Positions 13,925-26,411 of a stretch of 64,000 nt of DNA are shown here, piece after piece (position 1 is the first letter of the stretch; each line of letters begins with the position of its first letter). The stretch lies in assembly GCA_964017155.1 (NCBI GenBank), contig OZ024857.1, forward strand, positions 39,741,141 to 39,805,140, written 5' to 3'. This stretch comes from Oasisia sp. SBJ-2009. Lineage: Eukaryota; Annelida; Polychaeta; Sabellida; Siboglinidae. The position numbers and the translations under genes were made by a program. Below the pieces are notes generated by a model. The model was not told where the DNA came from. It was given only the letters and a program-made list of their open reading frames with translations, and made no database searches.

Positions 13925-14790
13925 ACACTGTTCACAATATGGTTGTTCACAGTTATCGCAACATGGCTTCACACATTATTACAGTGTAGCACTTTATGTG
14001 TCATTATAACACATCAGAATGCAGCTTTACACATCAACATAACACAGCTACCAGTAGTCATAACAATACAGTCAGTTATACATCACAACACACTTGTCAT
14101 AGTGTATATCATCACATTGCATCACCAACAGACATGTTCCAGCACATTTACACAATATTATAACAGTATTTCAAACTACACGTTTTCCCATCCATCCATG
14201 CCAGGGGTCACTGCAGCTGATTACATCAATACCAGTCTTCTCTAACCCTGGCATATCCCTTTCAAAAACTCCTTGTTAATGTCAGCCATAATATATTGGG
14301 TGATTTCAGTCACACGCTGCTCATGATAGATGCAATGTTTAGGACATAAAATGGATCATTACATTTGGATTCCCACCAGTCATGTATCCATCTTAAAATT
14401 GGGGCAGGTGTTTGTGCTATTTCCACGGTTGATGTTGTAGCGACTGGCAAAGTTAAATGCTATAATTATGTAGTTTGACTCTGCATTACTCCCCAGCTTT
14501 ACGGAGACAATCGGCCAGGAGTATACTAGTGTAGCACAATGACCCCTGGCTTGCATGGATGCATTTTCCTGAAATAGATACTCCCTTCTTTGTGCAGAAA
14601 TGTTGACTTCCTTGTTCGCTTGCTGTCTGGGCTCATGCACAGTGTGATAAATATTCATCAAAACATGAATTTCCACTTACCACAACACTACATCCATAGT
14701 TACAACAAAACTTTTTTACAACACAGATTACAAATTACACATCATCAAAACACAGGTTTACACATCATTACAACACACAACTTTTTTTCA
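13925..14790. repeat. Degenerate TTACACATCA-TAACAC repeat in two blocks
   Basis: Between 13925 and 14180, and again at 14680-14790, the sequence is dominated by variants of (T)TTACACATCATnACAACAC. The 500 bases between the blocks lack the motif, as if an insertion had split one array. Confidence 0.5.
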
Positions 14791-16922
14791 TAGTGGGTGA
14801 CAGAAATAAAAGATGGCCATGACAGCGTCCTTACATAATACTTGCATGTCAAGCAACATCTAATTACAACTTCTTCAAAGCATACTCTACATGCGCCCCT
14901 ATGCAGCATGTGTAGGCAAATATTTCTTAAAGACACCGCTGCTGTGAATAATGATATGATGTGGATATACAATTTGGACGATTTTTTTCTGTTATCATTT
15001 GTTGGTCTGCCGATAAATCTTGTCTCGTGTAAATGAATAGTGTTGTACCGGTGCATCTGCATAGTGTATCTAACTATCTATGTAGGCCAATGTAGAGACA
15101 AAGCCAGGACCTTGTGGCAAGACAGTAAACAGAAGCTCCAGCCATTGAAATCTTGACAAATCACTGACTTGTGAGTCAATGTACGAGTATTCCAGGTGTC
15201 TGTGGCCTGCATGAAGCCTCATTGTTCTTTTAATGGTAAAGTATCAATGAGTGCACAGACATGAGTACTGAGTAACAATTAATTGCATGTGGTACATTTT
15301 TGTTATAAAAGTTGTGTTAATAATAGTATAAACGCACCATTAAACTTCATTCAGTCATGCCGTGTAGTCGCGGTAGCAACAGAAGAAACAGTCACTTCTG
15401 CTAGTTCCACAACTGTGTGAATCATCATCCAACCTTCTGTACTTTTGTCTCCAGCACCTTTGGGCTTCACTTCCTCTACTCTGAAGGAGATGAGTTATCC
15501 TCATTTGTCTGCAGATAATGCCACAGCCACTTCTAAAAACATACAGCGCATTGTCCAGTCCATAGGACTACTCAGAGAGCTTCACACAATACATCCTGGC
15601 CCAGTTGTTCAGTCGAACACCATCTGGACTTCTTTTGGAAGTATTCAGCCATTAATGCATGTCTTACACAAATATTCACCATTATAAATGGCTGAGTACT
15701 CATTCAGTTCATCGTGTTGTAGGCAGCAGTAGTAGAGGCCCAATACAGTGTATAAACTGTATCTTTCTTACATCAGCATTGCTCAAATCGGCTTTAATAG
15801 CCAACCATCTGTTAGATGATTGAAATGTTATCTGTTTAGTTTGAAAGAAGATTTCGCTCCACGTATCATATTTACAGTTGAGTGCACCCTTAGTTGCAAC
15901 ATGGGTAATAAAAAACAGATAAATTCCAGATTATATTTTTTTAATTATAGTTCATTAAAAACTCGGGGAATGTGGAGATGTTGAAATAGATATATTTACA
16001 CTAAAATGATTTTATGATAACATATAACATTTCATACCTTTAGGCACTGGTACTGGATGACGGTGACCTCTCTCTTACAACCCCTCTCATAAATGGGTCT
16101 TGTTTTAAGTTGTTTTACAACTCATCAATAACTGATCACTGCTCTTTTTCATTTATTCTTAAACAGTATGTTTGCCTGCTGCTTAAGGCTGTTTATCCTC
16201 GGAATAAATGTGTTGTGATGTCGCAAAACCACACATGTTCCATGTAGATCATCAGATATAAATTCCATTCCATTTGGCGTTTTTATCACAGACTCTAAAT
16301 CACAAATGCTGTGAGAATCACAAAGAGCGTGTTGCACAAATATGTCACGATTGAATGTGACCTATTGGCCTGTGTGTCCTTTCTACAATATTCCTGCCCC
16401 TAGTCAGATTCTTGTCAAAAGTGTTCAATGGACTGCGTGCTCACAGTGAATCAAAACCCATGCGGATAAACATCACAATCTGCTTGCATGTATTTATGAA
16501 TTTATCAATGCTGAGCTGCGCGAAAATAAACCATGTGCCATGTATCAAGTAGGTCATTTTTTGCCACAAAGCATTTCACGTGATTCAAGGATGGTCGTTT
16601 GTACAGGTCAGGTTGAAAGGTAACACAACACATGCTCAGTGGTGCTTACAAGAGGTTGTGTGATTAATGAAGTGGGTGTAGTTGGGTAGGACCACAGTAT
16701 AGGAGCTATAATTGACACTGTTTTATTTATGCTACATGAGCCATGTTCTCAATAACTATGATACAGTTGGTTGTGTACACTGAATAGTCACTGACCTAGT
16801 ATTGAGTAAGGACATAAATTTCTTCATGAAGGTATTCATAGTAGATCATTAATTTTTCAGTTGACTGACTCCAAATAGCCTCTTCAGGAGTTACATAGGA
16901 TTGCTGGTATGACTTGCAATGC

Positions 16923-17023
<101 letters not shown>

Positions 17024-18732
17024 ACTGTATATAAACATAAAAAAATAACTGCTTACATTCTAAGCCTGTGCAATTAATAATAAAAATTATTAAGACACCA
17101 ATGCATCCATCCGGAGTCAGATTAGGTGACTGGAACCATAAGATGTATTGAGCTCACAGCTTAATGGAAGCTGTGCAACAACGGTACCAAAAGGAACAGC
17201 TGGAACTAAATCTAACTAAGTAAGATTAGTTTGGGTGGAATAAGTTACTCTGAACTATGTTAGTGAAGTTTTGTTTAGATGCATATTTTAGGGAACTTTT
17301 TTCAACAGCCAATTGTGATCAATACATTTTATTTTAAGGAAAACTTATAGTTAGTTTATAAACATAAATTTATATAAAATACATAACTTTTAATAGTAAA
17401 CAGCATACATATATAAATAGATACAATGAAAATAAAGTAATGTAAATAAATAATAATTATGATAAGTGTGTAGACAATCTGAGACATAGTATATAATTAC
17501 CAGTTTACAATATACAGAGTTATTCCCCACTATTAAAAATATCAATAAAGTTATATATTTTGTCATTAATTACTGCTGATCACAATTTGTGAAGGAGTAT
17601 TTACGAAACTCAGTATGTGTGAGTTTGCCTTCCATAGCTTTACACTGTGTCCTGCAGTGATAAAAACCTTGTAATTACTAGTTCCTGGTTTACAAATTAT
17701 GAGGCCATAACTATGAATGAGCACACATGTTACAGGTTCCTACGTAGTAAAACTGATGTATGACCTATGACCTGGTCTACCCCTCATTAAAGGCACTTTC
17801 TAGTGTCTGCTGATTCACAGAAAATATCAGTAATGTCCCCAGGTGCAGTTAATTTGTAATTTGGAAGAGTCGGTGAAGCGTGACTGGGTAATTGGTGCAG
17901 TACTGCAACCGAGCACCGTACAGCTTAAGCCTTGCATAATGCAGTATTAGAAAGAAACTTCAACAAGAAATCAGCAGGTATTCTCACTAGTCCACACAGG
18001 TGCTGCCTGGTCTGTGCAGAGTGTTCCCAGCTCAGTAATAACAGGAACCATTCATGGTTAATCGGTCAGGCGTGACCGTCACACATGGCCGAGCTGCAAG
18101 TCCTGAAACACAGTTGCCAAATGTGAGAGCCAATGACATGAGAGCCGTCCACCCTGCGTGACAATAGTGCAGTCAGTGCCGGGTGGAAGTAGGAGCAGAG
18201 AGGTCTAACTGTTGGCTAACAGCTGCGTCAGACAAGAACAACTGTACCTTGATCAATGGACATGTTTCACGTTGGATTCTACAGTTGTAGAAACAGTTAC
18301 CGTCAAAGTTAGTGTTGTTCACGGGATCAGATATTCAACTTGCTCAACAGTGGCTATGTACAGCTCAGCCAGGTAGGGTTTCACATGTTCTTGCAGGGTA
18401 GGGTGATTGCGTGCACTGGACCGTGATATGTTGATGTGGAGGGTGTAGTTGAGTGGCTTCTGTTGAATGTGGGTGATAGTACATTTAGGCAAGTTTTGGG
18501 TAGTTGTTAAGTGAAATTGCATTTGCAGCTATACCAGATGATGCATTTTTAAAATACATTTATTATAATAGGCTCACCCCAGTAAACCAACTGTGTGCAT
18601 GTTTATACTTAATGAATGAATGCTCATGTCAGTGCTATAACTTTCACTTAAGTTTTTGAAGTTTGTCAGAGACAGTGATTATGGATTGACAACTTGTGAA
18701 CAAACAGGTGAACTGCTGGCCACATAATCATG

Positions 18733-18865
18733 GACACGCACGCACACACGCGCGCGCACACTTCTTCTTCTTCTTCCGAGTACCGCCTAGCTTCAACATG
18801 CTGAAGATACAGGCGGGCGAACAGGAAAAATCAGAAATATATATATATGTATATATATATATTTT
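18733..18865. repeat. CA/CG, CTT and AT simple-sequence cluster
   Basis: A CACACG/CGCG run (about 18735-18760), four CTT triplets (about 18762-18775), and an AT run followed by T8 (about 18835-18865) lie within 130 bases. Confidence 0.75.
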
Positions 18866-18957
18866 TTTTCGTTTTGGGTGCATTGCAGTGTATCAGAGCC
18901 GTAATTTGTGCATGTAAAAGTAATGCGTGCAAAAAAAACTAAAAAAACTAGTTATAT

Positions 18958-19403
18958 CTAAAAGGTGGAATAATGGAAAGTCTGGATATTGCTCTTAAAA
19001 GAATCAAGGCTGTTTTTATTTACAATATGTTGGGGGAGGGAGTTCCAAAGTCGAATGGTATTTGGGAAAAAAGAATACAAGTGGTAGTTACATATGGAGT
19101 GAGGGATAACGTAAGACAATGAATGTTGCTTTCTAGTGACTGTGTTTGAAGGAATTAGATATTTATTTGCAGGTATGCCCACTAGGTCATTTGATATTTT
19201 ATATAACATGCATAGTTTTGCATCTTTTCTACGGTCTGCTAGGGATCTCCAGCCTAATGACTGGAGCATATTGGTGACACTTGACGTGTTATGGTGGCGA
19301 TGTAAAACATATCGAGCTGCTCGGCGTTGTATCATTTCAAGTTTATTTATTTGTGTAGCGGTGTAAGGGTCCCAGACAGTACAGCTATTTTCCAGGATAG
19401 GTC

Positions 19404-19405
<2 letters not shown>
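18958..19405 (-). pseudogene. C-terminal fragment of a CR1/Jockey-type LINE reverse transcriptase
   Basis: The minus strand encodes an open stretch of about 150 codons, from RPILE and WDPYT through QRRAARYV, LGWRSLADRR and LYKI to FFPNTIRLWNSLP and LDSFKS, ending at a stop at 18958. This series is the conserved tail of many CR1/Jockey-type LINE polyproteins. The fragment is cut off on its 5' side by the CA microsatellite at 19409-19434, so reverse transcriptase motifs upstream are missing. Within the fragment there are no stops or frameshifts, so it is relatively young. Expression as a host gene is unlikely. Confidence 0.82.

Positions 19406-19408
<3 letters not shown>

Positions 19409-19434
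<26 letters not shown>
19409..19434. repeat. (CA)n microsatellite at the truncated LINE end
   Basis: Thirteen CA dinucleotides directly abut the point where recognisable LINE coding sequence starts. Confidence 0.9.
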
Positions 19435-19479
19435 TTGCCTAGACTTGGTTTTTCTTCTTTCTGCAAATGCCCACAATCA

Positions 19480-22400
19480 TTTGACTGCTTATTCTGGCAA
19501 TGGGGGTTTAGAGAATAAGACAAGACCCCAGCTCAATGATTCCACAGCAAGTTTATTTCCATTTCCCTTCATTGGATTTGATACTTTTGCTAGTGCCTAG
19601 ACACCAGATGGAAAGGACAAATGGCTTAGGCATAATATGGTTAATGTCATCAGTAGTACAGTTGACCTCAGATTGTATCTAACAGTGAATGTTTTACAAC
19701 TGTACTACTTCAGTTGACGTAAATGTCACGAATAGCTGAAGGCATTTACAATATCCTGACCACAATCTGTCTACAAGAACTTATGGCCAGTGAAGGTCAA
19801 CACACTATGTCCTGAAGGCATCTACAATACATTTCCGTATAGAACTTTGTTAAGGTATGACCCACCCTGTACTTGGATGGACATGTAATCATGACTGTGG
19901 ATCTTGCCAGAGGCTGAGAATTCTTACTGTTATTTTCTTAGGCACCTTGAGATTAGTCAACTCTTGAGTTGATTAATTTCATGCAGCTGGAGATTAACAA
20001 TATTAATATTGTTACATTTGATAGCCTCACAAGCTCTTAAAAGTCTAATAATATATGTCCAAGGCTAAAATTGTTTACTTTATTTTTTGAACATCTAGTG
20101 ATATTGACTTAATAATACAAACAAACATCTACGACACTGATTAGTGTTACTCTTAGACATTATTACTTTGCGTGTGATGATGACTTTTGCTGGGGACTTT
20201 AATCATATATGTCATCAACCTGTTCAAATGCTCCAAAATTGGCTAATTATTGCTAGGTAGCACTACAGAATGAATCATGGATTATCTAGTTAATAACAAA
20301 TTCTATCCTACAGTAACAGAAGGAACTTGCACAGTGGCCCAGCCAGATAAGTCACTTCTATTAAGTATTGTGCATATTTTTAATGCAGGCAATTAGCAAT
20401 TGTCTTAGATAGGAAATAGATCAAAGTGTGTCGGTCTCTCAGCTGTATATTCACACATCTTGTTTGTCACAGCCAGACAATGTGAACACTCAGTGACACT
20501 CCAAACTGTGTGTACTCTGTGATATGTGTTGACACTGCAGGTGAGATATTGTCCTTAATTGACGAAAGACGATTATCTCTCTCAAGAACCCATTCTGTGT
20601 GGATTAACACATCTGTGCCTCATAAATCCTACACTGGGCTTTATTTAACATGCCAATATGCTGCATACTTATCTGGGCATTACCTTCAAAGTTGTGGAAA
20701 CAAACTTCCTTTTCATACAGTTCACACATCAAAGCAGTGTACCACGAGCGAGTGCTAAATACAGTCCACCTGTGTCAACACGCTGAATGTGTCGACAATT
20801 CAAATTGGATTTGGTTAATCTTGGTATTTCAAGAAGAAAGAAGTGCTTCTTGATGCATTCATGCAATCTGTGAGAGTTGTCCTTATCACCTTTGCGGATT
20901 ATCAGTTGTGTTTGTGCATGCTTTGGCACTCAGATTGTCTCATGCTGTTAATAGTTTTTAGAAGCCCCTGTGAAATCTACTTATCAAAGAAGTACTTGGA
21001 TGACTTCATGACTTTGAAGGACGTCTGTATGATAGGTAGTTTGCAACTTACACAACCCAGGTCATTTCTGTAATGTCACACATAATAACATTCTTTATAA
21101 TTTCCTTTATATTCTAATTTTTCTCCTGTATATAATCTCCGTTGCTAGTGGACTATTTCTAAACCAGTACAATATTTGTAGGTGGAATTTCTTAAAGCAG
21201 GCAACTTTGTATCACTGACACAAAATATGCTAAAACAAAAGAATTGTAGACTGTTGTGATGGGTCCAAGCTTCAATAAAAATGCCAAAAACATAATTTGG
21301 AACATATGTTGAAACATGGATCATTTTGACCAGTCTCTGTTCACGCTCTGGTGGCTCATTTCAATAATTTCTCCATTATGAGTTTATTTCTTGCTGTGTA
21401 ATAACTGAATAGTATTAGATTTCATGAGACACACCCTTGAAAAGGTGTGGCTTGGTTGATGGTCATTGTCTGTTTACCCTCATGCCCATGTTTGCAAGAG
21501 CCACTGTACCATGAAGAGAGACACCTGAGCACTGGGACATATCGATACACCTGCTGTAACTCCCAGCACTGTGGACACACCAGGATCAGTCAATCAGTTT
21601 TGTCAATACATTTCAATCCATCTTTTTTCATCAATATAAATATGGCAATATCAATATATATATATAGAGCTATTACCTTGTGGCTTTAGCTGTAGAGTGT
21701 GTACCATTGATACACAAGGCTCTGTCGATACACCAACTGTCACCATTACACCTGTCTGGCATTGTGGCATTGCAATTAGAATTTGCATATATTTGGACCA
21801 TACATAGACTGGACACAACTATGGAAGTGACACTCATGAGCACGTGTTGTGACCCGTCCATATGTAATTTCATGTAGTTAAATATCCCTGTCATCCTCGT
21901 TTAATATGATGTGTTTTAGAGAAGCCGTCCTGTTGCCCAACATTGTAATTATGGCAATCTTGTCAGACATCTTCATTGACAAGTGTGATTCACCCCTGTT
22001 GTCTGATGACATGTGACCCTAGCAAGAACATTGGGTCATTGTCCAGCTTTTTATTACTGCAGTGACACCATTGTCAGAGTGTGACGCAGTGAACCATGTC
22101 TTACAAATTCTGTACTTTGCACGTTTTAATCTTTAAAATTCTGTACTTTGGTGAGTCGTATTGAGACCAAACTGCTGGCCATTATGTTTTAGTAATATTT
22201 TTTTGGTGATTATACATTTTTATGATACATGCTGTGTAATATTAAAAAAAAATACTGGTCCAACTATTGTGCCTTTTTTGTTCCAAATAGTACACCTGTA
22301 CTAGTATTTTGCTCAGCGTTCCAAAAGTAATTTTGTATGGTTTACAATTCATTGAGTATCTTGCCTCAAATCAAGTTACATGCCAAGTTTGCATAGAATA

Positions 22401-23190
22401 AATGCTTAACCAGTGGTTTTACATATTACTTCAGTGCTTCAGTCTAAGTTGTCAGTTGAAATACTTTCAAAAATCACTTATACAATTAGAGGTGATGTTT
22501 GAGATACAGCCAAATGTCACTATCTGTAGACATGAATCATATAGTTGTTTGGCGAGCAGGCAAATACCAGAGAAGCTAAATGTAGTGCATTGATATTTAA
22601 CGCTCACAACATTGCAGCATGACACCTCAATTTATTATAGTTTTTTTGTTAGATATTTCATTGGCGTGAATTGTCAATGGTGTCAACACCTAATGGGGGT
22701 CACAGGTCAACTGTGACACGCTCAGAATGTGTCCAAGTGTAATCATGACTAGGGGACAATTTCACTAATGTTGTTAAGTGCTCCTAAACCTGATTTTGCA
22801 CATTAATATAAATTTTGATTCTTAATAGTGGTCTTGAATATATGAGATTTGTCGGCCCCATGATGCGTCAGTAGGACATTGTCATTGGTGTGTTACGGAA
22901 ATAATGTTCACTATAATGTGGCAATGGATAATTTGCGTTTTGAAAAACTCATTATCTCCACCTCTCACCATCCTCTCCATTCTACCTTACCCCCAAGCTG
23001 TTCACACTTTTGGGCGATATCGTATGCAGTTTCTGCCCACCTTAATTTCAGTCTTCTTTTTTAGTCATCCTCTTGTGCCACCTTAATTTCTTTGTCACCC
23101 TTCCTTTTGTGTTTTCTCTCATTCTTTATGTGTTACTCAATACTTATCTTTTATATTGTATACTTTAATTCCCACTAAATGTCTGTTTAC
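19480..23190. other. Non-coding, no gene recognised; likely upstream intron of the 23-kb gene
   Basis: The exon at 23202 opens with a splice acceptor, so sequence directly upstream is intronic. How far the intron reaches is unknown because no first exon can be identified. Apart from short AT runs (about 21650) I see nothing distinctive. Confidence 0.55.
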
Positions 23191-23201
23191 CTTGCTTGCA
23201 G
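23191..23201 (+). other. Splice acceptor of the large exon
   Basis: A pyrimidine-rich stretch followed by TTGCTTGCAG places the exon start at 23202. The exon begins with untranslated sequence that contains a tiny upstream ORF. Confidence 0.75.
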
Positions 23202-23205
23202 AACC

Positions 23206-23214
23206 ATGGTTTGA
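23206..23214 (+). promoter_or_regulatory. Minimal upstream ORF (Met-Val-stop)
   Basis: ATG GTT TGA sits in a strong initiation context (AACCATGG) six bases before the main ATG and in the same frame. The TGA also closes the main frame upstream, which supports 23221 as the first usable start. A two-codon uORF so close would be expected to lower initiation at the main ATG unless scanning leaks. Confidence 0.6.
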
Positions 23215-23220
23215 GGCTCC

Positions 23221-26200
23221 ATGGGCAACAGTTCGTCAGCGACGCTGGGTGGTGCCACCGCCACCGAAGTGACGGTGTCACAGCCACCCACAGACACAGA
23301 GACTGACACGATGGCGTCACCTCTCGTAGAGAACAACCCCAACTACTGGAGACATTCACACAACAAAGTGCTGCCTGACAACTTCCCCGGCATCCAGAAG
23401 TCAGGCTACCTGAGGAATGGACCGCGCTTTGTGCGTGAACACTGCGAGCCACGGATGCGAGGCCGACTTTACAGTCCGTATGGAAGCCCCATGTCTTCTG
23501 CCTGCATCAGTCGAATGGACAAAGAGAACTATGGCGCTGTCTTTGACGCAAACTCTCCCGATTCAACTCTGTACAGAATGTCGTCAAGATTCAACTCAAG
23601 GATGCCGTCAGTGACAGCCTCTCGCATGGTATCGGCCTTGAACACTCCGATACACTCAGGCATGACCTCAAGGGCAACGTCACGAAGATCGTCATTCTCA
23701 CGTGGGAATTACATCCGCAGGAAAAAGCGTCATGCCCCTTTACCCCCAGCCAATGGCTTCACCTCAGGGGCGGGGACTCCGGATAGCTTCAGCTCAAGCA
23801 GCGATCATCATGTTCGGCGGAAGTTTCGCCAGAAGCGTCAGGCGCCCGGTCCACCATTGCAGCGCACGTGGAGCGAGAAAAGCATCGAAGTTCCTGCTCA
23901 GATTTCCGAGGTACGGGCGGAGGTACATCCTGGGCCCCCACCTGAGCCAGCAGCTGACTATGATGATGATGATGATGAGGGACACGAGGAGAGCACATCA
24001 GTGAAGATGGAGACATCTCCACCTCCTGAAGAGTTTGTGGCTGCCCCGGAGGAACCGCACCAGCCAGAAGAACAGGAGCCTCAGCAACCTCCTCCTGAGG
24101 TCCAGGTGTCCTCTCCCCAGAGGGAGGACATGGAAGAGACGATGTCATCTGATCATGACAAGACAGACGGAAACCAGGTTGAATCGGAGGCACTATCAAT
24201 GTCAACGGAGCAGGTTCCGTCGGAACCAGAAGTTCCCGATGAGCCTAAACCCTCAGATCCCCCTCCCCCTCCTCCACTCCCTGGCATGGGAGCACCCGTG
24301 ATAACCCCACAGAGGAGCAGTGAGGTGGAGCAGGATGTGCCACAGAAGGTCAGGGGTGAACCAGCTCCGACAGGAGTGACCATGAGGCAGCTGAGAAGTC
24401 AGGATGTCTTTGCTGCGGAACTCCTGCAGGTGTTCAAGGCGAGAGAGTCGAGGGTAGGCCGGGGCACACTGCGCATGAAGCGCACGTCCAAGAGCCTTGT
24501 CTACAAGGCCAGCATCACCAAAAAAGACATGTTTAAGAAGCCGGATGTTGCAAATGGTGACATCAAAACCCCGGTTGTCGTGAAACAGGAAGTTGTTCAT
24601 GAGTCACCCCATAGGATTGATTCAGAGGCTTGGGTGCCAGCCGATGACCTTTCAGATGATACATTTGATGAAGACGATGATGAACCAGCAAATTCATCAC
24701 CTGGCAAACGCTACACAAAGAAGGAGAAGGGCTCACCTGCGAATGGCCATATGTATCGTAAGAATGATGTGGCAAAGCCATCAAGGAAATCAAGTAAATA
24801 CAACAGTTTGAGCAAACTGAAGAACTCAATGCGAACAGCGTTCGGTTCGATCGGCAAAGGAATCAAAAGTCGGAAAAAGATCGATGAGGTTTTCGACGTC
24901 GGAGTCGACAATGACTCTGGCGAGAAGTGGGAGATTTATCCAGCTGGGGACTACGATGAGGTTCCCGATGGACCAATCAAAGTGGACCATGTAGAGAAGT
25001 GTGCGGCATATGCCTACCAAGCCTCCACTGGTGAGCTGGTGTTGCTGCCAAACTATGATCGCATCCTCGTGACCGCTGACGGCCGACGGATACGAGAGGC
25101 TGACATCACCAAGGTGAACAAACCCAAGTGGCTGAAACGACTGCCAACTGAAAGTGAAAAGAAGAAGCCAGTTGTAGAGGTTCCAGACCCTCCGAAGGTC
25201 GACACTGAGAAGGAACGTGAGCAACAAACTAAATTAGAGGACCAGTTTGCGGAGGTACGATTCCTCAACCAGAAGTTCCAAAGTCCGGAGCAGAATGGCA
25301 TGCCTCGCACACTCAGTCACGATGAACTCCTGCGACTTGTCTCGGCAAAGATCCCCCCACCGTCTCCAGACAGTGACACGGAGACGACATACAGGTGGTC
25401 GTTTGAGGAGCCTGACAGTGGCATGCTGGATCAGTACTTTGTTGACATGAGCACGTATTCACTCGATCGAAACAACAACAGCAAGAAGTCGAAAAGCAAG
25501 AAGGGGAAGAAAGCAGGCACGTGGGGGTCAAAGCGCGGGTCAAAATCGAAGCGCCCTTCTGTTGTAAAAAGCGGTAATAGCAATGTTGTCATGACTGAGA
25601 AAACGGTGAGTTCTAATCCGGTTTATTCTAGCGGCGGTGAGGATGATGAAACGGAGGAAAAGAAGACTCCGGCAGCCTTTACGTTGCGGGCAAACTCTCA
25701 CGAGTCGTCGAGTACAAAGGACAGTGGGTACAAGACTGAGCGAGATGGTAGTGATAGGACAGATCAGTCTTCAACAACGCCAGAAGTGTCGCCAGCCAGC
25801 ACGTTGGAGGCGAGGCCCAGTGGCCCTACAACCAGCATGGCAAACACTTTGACTACCCAAGTACCCTCCCAGCCTCAGCCGCCTGCAGTGGCCAACCCTC
25901 AGCAGCCGATGTTTGCTCAGCCACCCCAATGGTACCCTGCCTGGCCCACCAGCATGCCCATGACTACCCCACAGCAGTACGCCCCAAACACTGGCCTGTT
26001 CAACCCCATGCCCATGGCATCCGCATACAACCCTGGCATGTACAACCCCTTCATGCAGCCCATGGTGAACGGCTTCATGAACCCTGGTGTTTACCCCACT
26101 CTGCCGACACAAACTGTACCCTCGACATACGCGGCAACCCAGAACATGGCGGTCAGCATGTCAGACACCATGGGAAACAATATTTCGTTGGCATCTACGT

Positions 26201-26411
26201 TACCCTTGCCGACAAAGTCAAAGGGGGTCACGACCCCACCGGCACTTCTGCCAAAACCTCGCAAAGAACTCATCCTTGGGCCAGTTGGATATCGACCTGT
26301 GAACTTTAACCCAGACATCAGGATGAGCTCAGTGACAATTCCCCCAGGTGTGATGCCTAGTGAATCTCCTCAAGTGGAGACTGAAAATGTGACTGCAAGC
26401 AACGGCATTGG
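23221..26411 (+). CDS. Coding exon 1 of the proline-rich protein gene
   Basis: 3191 coding bases encode 1063 complete codons plus two bases. The frame would stop at TGA 26413-26415, which lies inside the donor itself (GG|GTGAGT). An unspliced transcript therefore ends in ...SNGIG, without the conserved-looking C-terminal tail. Confidence 0.88.

Larger units (their letters stand above)
9653..16920. other. Gene-poor stretch with scattered degenerate repeats
   Basis: No ORF here has a recognisable domain. I see the CA tract, a G-rich patch at about 11540-11565, an interspersed-repeat remnant near 12000, a degenerate tandem array at 12178-12420, and two blocks of similar degenerate repeat at 13925-14180 and 14680-14790. 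The rest is A+T-rich unique-looking sequence. Confidence 0.5.
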
